A stretch of DNA of 13,055 bases from Clostridiales bacterium (GCA_004555535.1 SFHU01000083.1:1-13055); one strand, 5' to 3'; counted from the stretch's first letter, positions 1 through 7,377 are shown. Numbers and translations are program-made. Notes: generated from the sequence alone by a model not told the origin.

Positions 1-142
1 TTCTGAGCTTGGGGCTCTGCTCCAACGCCCCGCCAAAGGGCTTTCCGATCTCCCTTTGGAAACCCTCGGGCACAAACTCTTGGGTTTTGCTTTACAATGT
101 CTGAATTCTTGGCCTGACAGGCCCCGGCATACAAGCCTAAGC
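1..142. repeat. Intergenic multi-hairpin element with 10-bp terminal inverted repeat
   Basis: This non-coding stretch lies downstream of the substrate-binding lipoprotein gene. It holds consecutive inverted repeats: 9-14 with 20-25 (6 bp, one G-U), CCAAAGGG at 33-40 with CCCTTTGG at 52-59 (perfect 8 bp), AAACCC at 60-65 with GGGTTT at 82-87, and GGCCT at 111-115 with AGGCC at 119-123. TTCTGAGCTT at 1-10 is the exact reverse complement of AAGCTCAGAA at 139-148, which overlaps the stop codon of the lipoprotein gene. No hairpin is followed by a T-run on the minus strand, so none is a textbook terminator. The layout resembles the dispersed palindromic elements common in intergenic DNA of gut Clostridia. 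The element may continue beyond the window start. Confidence 0.5.
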
Positions 143-1180
143 TCAGAACGCCGAACGCGCGGTGAGCGCATCAAACTGCTCCTGCGTCAGCTCGCAATGG
201 TAGAAGAGGTCATAATACTGCGCCGTCTCGGTATACAGGTCGTAGTCCGCCGCCTCCGGATAGAGCAGCTTGCCCATCCACATCAGGCCCAGCAGGCGCT
301 GCGCGGAGGGCGGGAAGCCCATCCAGTTGTCCGGCCCCTCGGGCACCTCGCTGTAGGCGCCGGAGGCGATCGCCTGCAGATTCTGCCAGGTCGCATCCTC
401 CGCCACGGTGTCATAGATGCTGCCCGGCGCAAAGAGGATATACGCCGGATCCCAGCTAAGCAGCTGCTCCATGTCGACCTCATTGCCCGTGCCCTTGGAG
501 GACGGCGACTCGACGACGGCCAGATTGTTGCTCATCAGGTCGATGACCTCGCTGTGATAGCTGTCGCGCGCGATCACGTTGAGCCCCTCGCTGCCGGTGA
601 TGTAGAGCAGGTCGACCTTCTCTACGCTCTGCGCGATGTCCACCGCGCGGTCATACACGCCGCGGCAGTACGCCGCCAGCACCGCACCCTCCTCCGGGCG
701 TCCGAGCAGCTCGCCGAGCATCGTGTAGGTTTCGTCAAGCGTGGAGAGCCGCGCGGTGACGTGCACAAACGGGATGCCCGTCTGCTCGCTCAGCGCGTCG
801 AGATCCTCAGCGATGCCGTCCTTGGGCTCGCCGACATCGATGACCACCTGCGGATCCGCGGCCAGCAGCTCCTCCAGATTCAGCGCGCCCTTCGTGCCGT
901 ACAGCTGGCCCAGCACGGGCAGGCTGTAGTATTCGGTCGGCAGATACTGCTCAGCCTCCGCGCTCCAATCGGTCGCGATACCCACGAGCATGTCGGGCGC
1001 CAGCGCGAAGACGACAATCTGCGCCAGCGGGCCGGAGACCGCGATGCGCTCGAAGGTCTCCGGCAGCTCCACCGTGCGGCCCGTCAAATCGACAAAGGCG
1101 CGCGTTCCCTCCGCGCCGGCCGCGCAGAGGCAGGAGACGAGCAGACACGCCGTCAGGGCGAGGATCAGCAGCTTTTTCAT
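143..1180 (-). CDS. ABC transporter substrate-binding lipoprotein (FecB/BtuF type)
   Basis: This is the extracellular binding protein of a metal-chelate or corrinoid importer. It captures the ligand and delivers it to the FecCD-type permease encoded upstream. The 345-residue protein starts with MKK and a hydrophobic stretch ending in a lipobox, LVSC, with the lipidated Cys at about residue 17. The mature part has the periplasmic-binding-protein 2 pattern: GRTVELPETFERIAV at the N-terminus, then LNLEELLAADPQVVIDVG, and near the C-terminus FPPSAQRLLGLMWMGKLLYPE, a pattern I associate with iron or corrinoid binding proteins. I chose the ATG at 1180 because AAGGAG lies 8 bases before it; a GTG nine bases further upstream overlaps that ribosome binding site. 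It is the last gene of the operon, 36 bases after the methyltransferase. The ligand cannot be read from sequence; siderophore iron, heme, cobamide and oxyanion are all possible. Confidence 0.85.
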   Translation of the reverse strand: MKKLLILALTACLLVSCLCAAGAEGTRAFVDLTGRTVELPETFERIAVSGPLAQIVVFALAPDMLVGIATDWSAEAEQYLPTEYYSLPVLGQLYGTKGALNLEELLAADPQVVIDVGEPKDGIAEDLDALSEQTGIPFVHVTARLSTLDETYTMLGELLGRPEEGAVLAAYCRGVYDRAVDIAQSVEKVDLLYITGSEGLNVIARDSYHSEVIDLMSNNLAVVESPSSKGTGNEVDMEQLLSWDPAYILFAPGSIYDTVAEDATWQNLQAIASGAYSEVPEGPDNWMGFPPSAQRLLGLMWMGKLLYPEAADYDLYTETAQYYDLFYHCELTQEQFDALTARSAF

Positions 1181-1216
1181 GAGAAACACTCCTTTTTCTT
1201 CCTGTAAACTTCTTGT

Positions 1217-1945
1217 TCAACCGCTGAACTGCGGTATCATCCGAAGGATGGAAAGCCGTCTTTGCGCGGGAATGATGTAGGGGAACTCAGAATCCCCCGT
1301 CGCCTGCATTCTTAAAAGCGCCTCCCCGCGCGTCACCTGTGCCTCCCCATAACGGCAGCCATAGAGCGTGAAGAAGCGGATTCCGTCCTCCACGGAGCGG
1401 ATCGGCTGATCCAGCCGCAGCGTCACCGACCGGACATCGCATTGAACTCCGGAGCAGTCGCTCTGTCCCCCTGCCTTTCCGGCCGCAGCGCCGTCCTCCC
1501 GCCCGAGCGAAAAGCAGCGGTCCCGGGCACTCTTCTGAATCAGGATGATCTGCTCCGCCCTGCCGCGGGCCATGGCAATCGCTTCCTCCGCCGAGCCGAA
1601 CAGGCAGAAGACCACCACGTCAAAATGCATTTCTTCGGGGAGACGGCGCATGTCCGCCCGGCACACCGTGAGGTTGGAAATGCAGCGACGCGCCGCATTT
1701 TCGCGCAAAACGGAAAGCGGCTCCTCCGCGATATCCACCGCCGTCACCTGTGCAAAGCGCGCGGCGAGCGCCAGGGAGAGATAGCCCAGCCCGCATCCGG
1801 CGTCGCAGACGTGCATCGACGCTGCGCGCTGCGGGCCACCTGCAGCATCGACGATGCAGTCCGCCAGCCTCCCGTGATACTCCGTGTGCTCGGATGCATC
1901 GCGCATGAAGCGCACCATGTCGCTTTCCCATTCGAACATTCTCAT
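1217..1945 (-). CDS. Class I SAM-dependent methyltransferase in metal/corrinoid uptake operon
   Basis: This is a 242-residue cytoplasmic Rossmann-fold methyltransferase. Motif I is DAGCGLGY at residues 48-55. The second strand ends in VTAVDI (acidic D71, expected to bind the SAM ribose). Later strands are seen at FDVVVFCLFG (about 108-117) and QIILIQKSA (about 132-140). Residues 150-170 form a Gly/Ala/Ser/Asp-rich insert. Its ATG overlaps the stop of the upstream ATPase gene (ATGA), and the binding-protein gene follows after 36 bases, so it is co-transcribed and probably translationally coupled. The position suggests that it modifies the imported chelate or corrinoid, or a compound used with it, but the methyl acceptor is unknown. 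No other catalytic domain is visible. The family call is firm; the role is inference. Confidence 0.85.
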   Translation of the reverse strand: MRMFEWESDMVRFMRDASEHTEYHGRLADCIVDAAGGPQRAASMHVCDAGCGLGYLSLALAARFAQVTAVDIAEEPLSVLRENAARRCISNLTVCRADMRRLPEEMHFDVVVFCLFGSAEEAIAMARGRAEQIILIQKSARDRCFSLGREDGAAAGKAGGQSDCSGVQCDVRSVTLRLDQPIRSVEDGIRFFTLYGCRYGEAQVTRGEALLRMQATGDSEFPYIIPAQRRLSILRMIPQFSG

Positions 1946-2709
1946 GCCGTTCTCCCCGCGACGACGATCCGCCCCACGGGGCTGTCCACAAACGCCGTCT
2001 CGATTCCGTAAAGTGTGCGCATCAGCGCCTCGTCCATCACTTCGTCGGGCGTGCCGCTTTTGAGCAGCCTGCCGCCGGAGAGCGCGATGACCCGGTCCGC
2101 ATAGCTGAGCACGTGCTGCGGGTGATGCGTGGACATGATCACCGTGTACCCGCTGTGCGCGAGCTCCCGCGCCTGCGCCATCACACGGCTTTGATTGCCG
2201 AAATCCAGGCTCGCGCAGGGCTCGTCCATCAGAAGCACCCTCGCCTGCTGCGCCAGCGCGCGAGCGATGAGCACAAGCTGGCGTTCGCCGCCGCTCAGGT
2301 GCAGAAAGCTGCGTCCGGCCAGATGCGCAATGCCCAGCCGCTCCATCGCCTCCATGGCGGTCTCGCGCTGCCGCCTGCCCGGGGAGGCAAACAGGCCCGT
2401 CTGGCCCGTCGTACCCATGAGCACCATGTCAAAGGCCGGATAGCTGAACGCCGGGGTTTGGCTCTGCGGGATCCAGGCGATCCGCTGCGCCAGCTCGCGC
2501 GCCCTGTAGCGGCGGATTTCCCGCCCGCAGAGCGTCAGGCTGCCCCCGTAGCCGGGCAGCATGCCGAGCATGCAGCGAAAGAGCGTCGTCTTGCCCGCGC
2601 CGTTGCAGCCCAGCAGCGCGGTCAGCCCACCCTCCTCAACCGTGAAGGTGAGGCCGCAGAGCACCGGCGAGACGCCATAGGAAAACGAGAGGTTGCGCAC
2701 GTCGATCAT
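1942..2709 (-). CDS. ABC transporter ATP-binding protein (FecE/BtuD type)
   Basis: This is the cytoplasmic ATPase that powers the importer encoded on both sides of it. The 255-residue protein has every NBD motif: Walker A GCNGAGKTT from residue 34, Q-loop Q82 in WIPQSQ, signature LSGGE at 138-142, Walker B LLMDE at 159-163, and H-loop H195 in STHHPQH. The length and the single-NBD layout are those of FecE, FhuC and BtuD proteins. AAGGAGG lies about 8 bases before the ATG. The gene overlaps the permease stop by 4 bases and the methyltransferase start by 4 bases. The first Walker A variable residue is Cys rather than the usual Pro or Arg, a tolerated position. Confidence 0.93.
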   Translation of the reverse strand: MIDVRNLSFSYGVSPVLCGLTFTVEEGGLTALLGCNGAGKTTLFRCMLGMLPGYGGSLTLCGREIRRYRARELAQRIAWIPQSQTPAFSYPAFDMVLMGTTGQTGLFASPGRRQRETAMEAMERLGIAHLAGRSFLHLSGGERQLVLIARALAQQARVLLMDEPCASLDFGNQSRVMAQARELAHSGYTVIMSTHHPQHVLSYADRVIALSGGRLLKSGTPDEVMDEALMRTLYGIETAFVDSPVGRIVVAGRTA

Positions 2710-3725
2710 TCCGCCGCCTCCTTGCGCGTGACCAGATAGAGGAAAAACGGCGCGCCGATGAACGCGGTCAGGATGCCGATGGGGATCTCCGTGGGCAACA
2801 GATTGCGGCTCACGTCGTCCACCAGCAGCAGAAAAAGCGCGCCCAGCAGCATCGAGCAGGGCAGCAGCGCGCGCATGTCGCTGCCCACCAGCTTGCGCGA
2901 CAGATGCGGCACGACCAGGCCAATCCAGCCGATCAGGCCGGAGACTGAGACGCTCGCCGCCGTGACGAGCGTCGAGCAGAGCACAACAGCCAGGCGCAGC
3001 CTGCCCGCATGGACGCCCAGCGCCCGGGCCTCATCGTCCCCCAGCGTCAGCAGATTGAGCCGCCAGCGCAGCAGCAGCAGCAGCAAAAGCCCCAGTGCCA
3101 TCGGCACGCAGGCAAAGCGGACGCTCTGCGCGCTCGTGCCCGAAAGGCTGCCCATGAGCCAGTAGGTGATCTCCGGCAGCTGATTGCTCGGATCGGCCAC
3201 CAGCTTGATATACGAGGTGCCCGCCGAAAAGAGCGAGCTGACCATCACGCCGCCCAGAATCAGCGAGACCGTCCGCCTCCCCGGCGCGCGGACGCTGACC
3301 AGCGTCACCAGCGCCACCGTCAGCAGGCTGAAGGCAAATGCACTCGCCGTCACCATGCCCGCCTTTGCGCCCAGCAGGAGCGCCAGCGCAGCACCAAAGG
3401 CCGCGCCGGAGGAGGCGCCCAGCAGATCGGACGAGGCCATCGGGTTCTGAAAGGCGCTCTGATAGGCCGCGCCCGCCGTGGAGAGACTGCACCCCACCAG
3501 GCAGGAGAGCGCGATGCGCGGCAGGCGGATGCGCAGCACCGCCGCCTCCATCGCATTGCTCCACGTCTTTTCAACGGACCCTCCCAGACCGCTGAGCAGG
3601 ATGCGGACGATCTGATCAAGCGGCACCGGATAGCGCCCCAGGCAGCAGGAAACCAGAAAGAGCAGCAGCAGGCCTGCCGCCAGAGCGCTCAAAATGATGC
3701 CATAGGGCCTGTGTCTCTGCTGCAA
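2706..3725 (-). CDS. FecCD-family ABC transporter permease
   Basis: This is the inner-membrane channel of a type II ABC importer for iron chelates, heme or corrinoids. The 339-residue protein is very hydrophobic, with about ten membrane segments expected. Family signatures include RLPRIALSCLVGCSLSTAGA, then FQNPMASSDLLGASSGAAFG, LTLGDDEARALGV and, in the cytoplasmic coupling region, GLIGWIGLVVPHLSRKLVG. An ATG 54 bases upstream (3779) lies inside the TATAAT of the promoter, so it cannot be in the mRNA made from that promoter. I therefore place the start at the TTG at 3725, which has GGAGGAG ending 7 bases upstream. It is the first gene of the operon and overlaps the ATPase gene by 4 bases. 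The start is an inference; the family call is secure. Confidence 0.92.
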   Translation of the reverse strand: MQQRHRPYGIILSALAAGLLLLFLVSCCLGRYPVPLDQIVRILLSGLGGSVEKTWSNAMEAAVLRIRLPRIALSCLVGCSLSTAGAAYQSAFQNPMASSDLLGASSGAAFGAALALLLGAKAGMVTASAFAFSLLTVALVTLVSVRAPGRRTVSLILGGVMVSSLFSAGTSYIKLVADPSNQLPEITYWLMGSLSGTSAQSVRFACVPMALGLLLLLLLRWRLNLLTLGDDEARALGVHAGRLRLAVVLCSTLVTAASVSVSGLIGWIGLVVPHLSRKLVGSDMRALLPCSMLLGALFLLLVDDVSRNLLPTEIPIGILTAFIGAPFFLYLVTRKEAAE

Positions 3726-3777
3726 AGCGATTTCTCCTCCGTCTTCGGCGCACGAATCGACGCCCTGTTTTTTATTC

Positions 3778-3807
3778 ATTATAACATATACACACCGATC
3801 TGAACAA
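3778..3807 (-). promoter_or_regulatory. Sigma-A promoter of the FecCD/BtuCDF-type operon
   Basis: On the minus strand the -35 box TTGTTC (3807-3802) and a perfect TATAAT -10 box (3783-3778) are separated by 18 bases. The -10 box overlaps the first in-frame ATG of the permease reading frame, which argues for translation from the TTG at 3725. A leader of about 45 bases is predicted. Confidence 0.75.
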
Positions 3808-3877
3808 GAGCGGCAGGCGCAGGGAGCGGCGCGCCTTTTAAAAGGTTGGCCGGCCCCTTTGCCTGTCGCTGCACAAA

Positions 3878-3963
3878 AAACATTGTCATCTCATCCCAAA
3901 TTCCGCATCAAAAAGCGGACGGATGATGTCGATATCCGGATTTGGCAAAGGGAAACATTGTCA
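3878..3963. repeat. 11-bp direct repeats flanking a nested hairpin
   Basis: AAACATTGTCA occurs at 3878-3888 and again at 3953-3963. Between them, set in by 7 bases on each side, lies an imperfect inverted repeat: CCAAATTCCG at 3896-3905 pairs with CGGATTTGG at 3937-3945 with one bulge, and inside it CATCA at 3906-3910 pairs with TGATG at 3924-3928. A competing small hairpin, TCCGC at 3902-3906 with GCGGA at 3915-3919, is also possible. The block is about 70-155 bases upstream of the importer promoter. It could be a pair of operator sites, a regulatory RNA or the remnant of a small insertion with a target duplication. Confidence 0.5.
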
Positions 3964-4010
3964 AAGAATCCGGTCGTTCTTCTCGCCCCGCGGGGGCCGC
4001 ATTCCCCGCC

Positions 4011-4844
4011 TCAGACAAAGGGATTGAAAAACCGGTTCCCGTCCCAGAAGGTGATCAAGATGCTCAGCACGAGCAGCAGCACGCCCAGCGCAAGCGCGAG
4101 ATAGTCGTTTCGCGCAAACGGCCGCTGCGCGTACCACGTGCGCTTTTTGTGCTTCCCGAATCCCCGCAGCTCCATCGCGCTGGAGATCACGTCGATGCGC
4201 GCCAGGCTCGACAGGATCAGCGGCAGCAGGATGCCCGCCGCGTTCTTGAGTCGGGTAAAGAGCGGCTCCTTTTTGCCCAGCTCCACGCCGCGCGCCTGCT
4301 GGGCCTGGCTGATGCTGTGGTAATCGCGCTGGATGTCGGGGATGTAGCGCAGCGCGATGGACACCGAATAGCCGACGCGGTAGGACACGCCGATGCTGTT
4401 TAAACTCGCGGCAAACTCACTCGGATCGGTCGCGGAGATGAAGAGGATCGCCACCGGCAGCGCGACGAAGTACTTGAGCGTGATGTTGAGCAGGTAGAAC
4501 AGCTCCTCCGCCGTGATCGCAAAGCGCCCCGGCAGCGGCAGCAGCACGTGGCGCGTGCCGTAGATCTCCGTGCCCTGGTTAGGGTTAAAGAGGAAGACGA
4601 AGAAGTTGTTCAGCAGCAGGAACACCGCCATGAACACGAGCATGAAGCGGATCTCGCTCAGGCGGATCCTGCTGGCACGGAAGGCCAGCAGGCTGACCGC
4701 CAGCAGCCCCACGAGCACGCGCGTGTCATACGTCAGCATGCCGGCAAACGTGAAGAGCAGGAAAAACGCCAGCTTGGTCGTGCCCGTCAACTCGTGCACG
4801 ACGCTCCTGCGGGGCAGATAGTTGAGCACCGTCTTAGCAGCCAT
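4011..4844 (-). CDS. ecfT: ECF transporter transmembrane component EcfT
   Basis: This is the membrane scaffold of an energy-coupling-factor vitamin or nutrient importer; it couples ATP hydrolysis in the ATPase to toppling of the S component. The 277-residue protein has hydrophobic segments near residues 24-56, 64-87 and 115-137 and again near both coupling helices. The family's coupling-helix motifs are present: AQQARG near residues 181-186 and AMELRGFG near 223-230. I chose the ATG at 4844 because GGGAGGTG lies 7 bases before it; an upstream in-frame ATG at 4886 would add 14 residues inside the preceding gene and lacks this support. It overlaps the ATPase gene by 11 bases. GCGGGG at 3990-3995 and CCCCGC at 4004-4009 can form a short hairpin just after the stop, without a T-run. 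Confidence 0.93.
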   Translation of the reverse strand: MAAKTVLNYLPRRSVVHELTGTTKLAFFLLFTFAGMLTYDTRVLVGLLAVSLLAFRASRIRLSEIRFMLVFMAVFLLLNNFFVFLFNPNQGTEIYGTRHVLLPLPGRFAITAEELFYLLNITLKYFVALPVAILFISATDPSEFAASLNSIGVSYRVGYSVSIALRYIPDIQRDYHSISQAQQARGVELGKKEPLFTRLKNAAGILLPLILSSLARIDVISSAMELRGFGKHKKRTWYAQRPFARNDYLALALGVLLLVLSILITFWDGNRFFNPFV

Positions 4845-6549
4845 GCGCGCGCACCTCCCTGTCGGCATCGATAAAGCGTTCGGCAAGCGCCTCCGGCGGC
4901 GCGATGCCGCAGCGGTTGGCCAGGCCGAAGAGGCTCGTCTCCTTGAGCGCCGCGCGCATCACGAGCTCCGGATCGCAGAGCACCTGCGCCGCGCTCCGGT
5001 CGGCGATCAGCCTGCCCTCGCTGAAGACGAGCGCGCGGGGCGTGTATTCGAGCATCAGATGCATGTCGTGCGTGATCATCGCGACGGTCACGCCGCGGTC
5101 GTTGAGCGAGCGCAGGAACTCCATGATCTCGGTATAGTGCTTGAAATCCTGCCCCGCGGTCGGCTCGTCGAGGATGATTAGCTCCGTCCCCATCACCAGC
5201 ACGCTGGCGATGGTCACGCGCTTCTTCTGCCCGAAGGAGAGCGCGGAGATCGGCCAGTTGCGGAACGGATAGAGGCCGCAGATTTTAAGCGTCTCCTCCA
5301 CCCTGCTGCGGATTTCCTCCTTGGAATAGCCGCGCCGGGAGATGCCCAGGGCGACCTCGTCAGCAATCATCGTCTTGGAGATCATCTGGTTGGGATTCTG
5401 CATCACATAGCCGATCTTCGCCGCGCGCTCCCGGATGCTTTGGTTGCCGATGTCCTCGCCGTCAAAGCGGATGATGCCGCTCTGCGGCGTCTCGAACCCG
5501 CAGATCAGCTTGGAGAGGGTCGACTTGCCCGCGCCGTTGCGCCCGACGATGCTGACCATCTCGCCCCTGTCGATGGAAAAGCTGACGTCCTGCAGCGTCC
5601 GCCGCTCGTCCGTATAGCCAAAGGACAGCCCTTCGACCTCCAGCAGCGGCTTCTTCTCCGCCTTTTCCTCCCTGGCGGGCGCGCGCAGGAACCAGTCGCG
5701 CACCTGATGCATCTGCGCGTCGGAGAGCGTGAGCGTCGAGGCCTGCGCCGGGCGCATCTGCGAGCTGATGGCGACGCCCGCGTAGCGCAGCGCTGTCAGA
5801 TAAAGCGGCTCGCGGATACCGTGCCGAGCGAGCAGGTCGGTCGAGAGCAGCTCGTCGGGATGCATATCGGCCACGATGCGTCCCTCGTCCATGAGCACGA
5901 TGCGATCGACGCTGCGCCAGAGGACGTCCTCCAGCCGGTGCTCGATGATGATGACGGTCGTATCGGTCTTCTGCTGAATCTCGTCGATGAGCTCGATGGC
6001 CTGCTTGCCCGTCTGCGGATCGAGATTGGCCAGCGGCTCGTCAAAGAGCAGCACCTTCACCTGATCGACCATCACGCCCGCGAGCGAGACGCGCTGCTTC
6101 TGCCCGCCGGAAAGCTCGTGCGGCGCAAACTCCAGATGGGACTCGACGCCCACGAGCGACGCCACGCGCCGTGTGGTCGCCTTCATCTCCTCCTGCGCCA
6201 CGCAGTCGTTTTCCAGCGCAAAGGCGATGTCCTCCCCCACCGTCAGCCCGATGAACTGCCCGTCCGGATCCTGCAGCACCGTGCCGACATGGCTCGAGAG
6301 CGCAAAGATGCCCGCCTTCGGCGCGTCGACGCCGTCGACCGTCAGCGTGCCCTGCACCTCGCCGGGAAAGCTCGAGGGGATCAGACCGTTGATGCAGCTG
6401 CCCAGCGTGCTCTTGCCGCTGCCCGACGGGCCCGCGATCAGGATGCGCTCGCCGGGCATGATGTCAAGGCAGATATCGTTGAGCGTCGGCCGCTTCTGCG
6501 CGCGGTACTGGAAGCTGAAATGGGAAAACGAGATGATGGGCTGCGGCAT
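4834..6549 (-). CDS. ecfA: ECF transporter ATPase with two fused nucleotide-binding domains
   Basis: This 571-residue cytoplasmic protein holds both ATPase domains of an ECF module in one chain, in place of separate EcfA1 and EcfA2. First NBD: Walker A GPSGSGKST at residues 40-48, Q-loop Q93, LSGGQ at 146-150, Walker B LLFDE at 167-171, H204. Second NBD: Walker A GRNGAGKST at 336-344, Q384, signature LSFGQ at 437-441, Walker B IILDE, H494. The linker at about 240-300 sits where the DUF3744 segment lies in UPF0397-associated ATPases. The Gly-to-Phe change in the second signature is a variation I expect in this family rather than a defect. GGAGGAG precedes the ATG. The UPF0397, double ATPase and EcfT trio is also known from streptococci and lactobacilli. 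The substrate is unproven. Confidence 0.93.
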   Translation of the reverse strand: MPQPIISFSHFSFQYRAQKRPTLNDICLDIMPGERILIAGPSGSGKSTLGSCINGLIPSSFPGEVQGTLTVDGVDAPKAGIFALSSHVGTVLQDPDGQFIGLTVGEDIAFALENDCVAQEEMKATTRRVASLVGVESHLEFAPHELSGGQKQRVSLAGVMVDQVKVLLFDEPLANLDPQTGKQAIELIDEIQQKTDTTVIIIEHRLEDVLWRSVDRIVLMDEGRIVADMHPDELLSTDLLARHGIREPLYLTALRYAGVAISSQMRPAQASTLTLSDAQMHQVRDWFLRAPAREEKAEKKPLLEVEGLSFGYTDERRTLQDVSFSIDRGEMVSIVGRNGAGKSTLSKLICGFETPQSGIIRFDGEDIGNQSIRERAAKIGYVMQNPNQMISKTMIADEVALGISRRGYSKEEIRSRVEETLKICGLYPFRNWPISALSFGQKKRVTIASVLVMGTELIILDEPTAGQDFKHYTEIMEFLRSLNDRGVTVAMITHDMHLMLEYTPRALVFSEGRLIADRSAAQVLCDPELVMRAALKETSLFGLANRCGIAPPEALAERFIDADREVRAHGC

Positions 6550-6762
6550 AGGCGCTCTCCTCCACAGTGAATCACAGCGGCGCGGGGCCGCTCAGCTCGT
6601 TGACACAAGCAGAACTCTCTGATCAGGCATTTCCTTTTCAAGAGATGCCTGAATGCTTTCTCCCCCTTCGGGGAGAAAACCCTTATGCCGACGTTCCGGG
6701 CGGCGCAGGGCCGCTTTCTTTACAGGCTTGCGGGGCAGACCCAAACCCCATGAAAAGCGAAA
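6550..6762 (-). other. Structured spacer between the ECF S gene and the ECF ATPase gene
   Basis: There is no coding region here. After the terminator of the S gene, about 200 bases carry three clear inverted repeats before the ATPase ribosome binding site. They are TTTCTCCCC at 6657-6665 with GGGGAGAAA at 6670-6678 (9 bp, 4-base loop), TCAGGCAT at 6623-6630 with ATGCCTGA at 6645-6652 (8 bp, 14-base loop), and AGCGGC at 6576-6581 with GCCGCT at 6587-6592 (6 bp, 5-base loop), the last just upstream of the ribosome binding site. I find no convincing promoter on the minus strand. It could be a leader controlling the ATPase and EcfT genes, or a dispersed element inserted between genes. Confidence 0.5.
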
Positions 6763-6785
6763 AGGGCAGGGAAGCCCCCTGCCCT
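6754..6785 (-). terminator. Intrinsic terminator after the ECF S gene
   Basis: Read on the minus strand, AGGGCAGGG (6785-6777) pairs perfectly with CCCTGCCCT (6771-6763) around a 5-base loop. It is followed by a T-rich run, TTTCGCTTTT. It begins 11 bases after the S gene stop. It should terminate or attenuate transcription before the ATPase and EcfT genes. Confidence 0.85.
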
Positions 6786-6795
6786 GTGCGTTGCC

Positions 6796-7344
6796 TTACT
6801 CCTTGTCCAGGGAGCCCTTGCCCGCGATGGTCTTGCTGTAGGCCGCGCACAGCAGCGCGCCGAGGATCACGGCGGTCACGGAGTTGGCCACAGCGGCCAT
6901 CGCGCCCTGCGCGAAGACCTTCGCAGCCGGCTCGGCGTAGATCACGATGTCCAGCACAGGCGCGATCACGAGCCAGGCGACGACATTCGCGATGACATTG
7001 ATGACGGCAAAGGTGACGATCTCCTTCTTGCCGAAGGTGCCCTCGGCGAGCGGGATCCTCTTGCCCATGAAGCCGACAAACGCGCCCACGGCGGTGGAGG
7101 CCAGCACCCAGCTCCACCACGGCGCGCCGCCCCAGGACAGATCGATCAGCGTGTGGCCGATGAAGCCGATGAGCGCGCCCGCGACCGGGCCGTACATCGT
7201 GGCGAGCATGCCGAGGATGGCATACTGCACGCTAATGTTGGTGTTCGGGATGCCGCTGGGGATCTGCACAAAGCGGCCCAGGACAAAGAACAGCGCGGCG
7301 CCGATGCCCACGGCGACGACATTCTTGATGGAATTGTTCTTCAT
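6796..7344 (-). CDS. ECF transporter S component, UPF0397 family
   Basis: This 182-residue integral membrane protein is the substrate-binding subunit of an ECF importer. It matches the UPF0397 family in length and pattern: an N-terminal basic start then VVAVGIGAALFFVLGRFVQI, an IPNTNISVQYAILG segment, the loop GFIGHTLIDLSWGGAPWWSWVL rich in Trp between helices (residues about 61-82), and later ITFAVINVIANVVAWL-like helices. Automatic pipelines often label this family a riboflavin ECF component, but I know of no firm basis for that in this branch. AAAGGAG lies about 9 bases before the ATG. It sits 86 bases after the DUF62 gene and is followed at once by a terminator, then the double ATPase and EcfT, so this is a dedicated module carrying its own S gene. 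Confidence 0.88.
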   Translation of the reverse strand: MKNNSIKNVVAVGIGAALFFVLGRFVQIPSGIPNTNISVQYAILGMLATMYGPVAGALIGFIGHTLIDLSWGGAPWWSWVLASTAVGAFVGFMGKRIPLAEGTFGKKEIVTFAVINVIANVVAWLVIAPVLDIVIYAEPAAKVFAQGAMAAVANSVTAVILGALLCAAYSKTIAGKGSLDKE

Positions 7345-7377
7345 AATTCTCTTCTCCTTTTGTTTGCTCTATTCTGA

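Noticed and set aside
3009..3803. 264-codon plus-strand open frame opposite the permease gene
   Set aside because: It is rich in Arg, Gln, Ala and His with no domain, the usual shadow of a GC-rich gene on the other strand; the minus-strand frame has the clear FecCD family match.
3986..4009. Hairpin after EcfT as an intrinsic terminator
   Set aside because: CCCCGCGGGG and the alternative GCGGGG/CCCCGC pairing are GC-rich, but neither is followed by a T-run on the minus strand.
3780..4010. Cobalamin riboswitch upstream of the BtuCDF-like operon
   Set aside because: I looked for the B12-box pattern on the minus strand and found none, and the promoter at 3778-3807 leaves only about 45 bases of leader.
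5440..6570. 376-codon plus-strand open frame opposite the ECF ATPase
   Set aside because: The composition is Arg/Ala/Asp/His low-complexity without motifs, while the opposite strand encodes two complete NBDs.
6796..7344. Riboflavin specificity of the S component
   Set aside because: This is a common automatic label for UPF0397, but there is no FMN riboswitch or riboflavin gene here and the neighbouring DUF62 gene points elsewhere.
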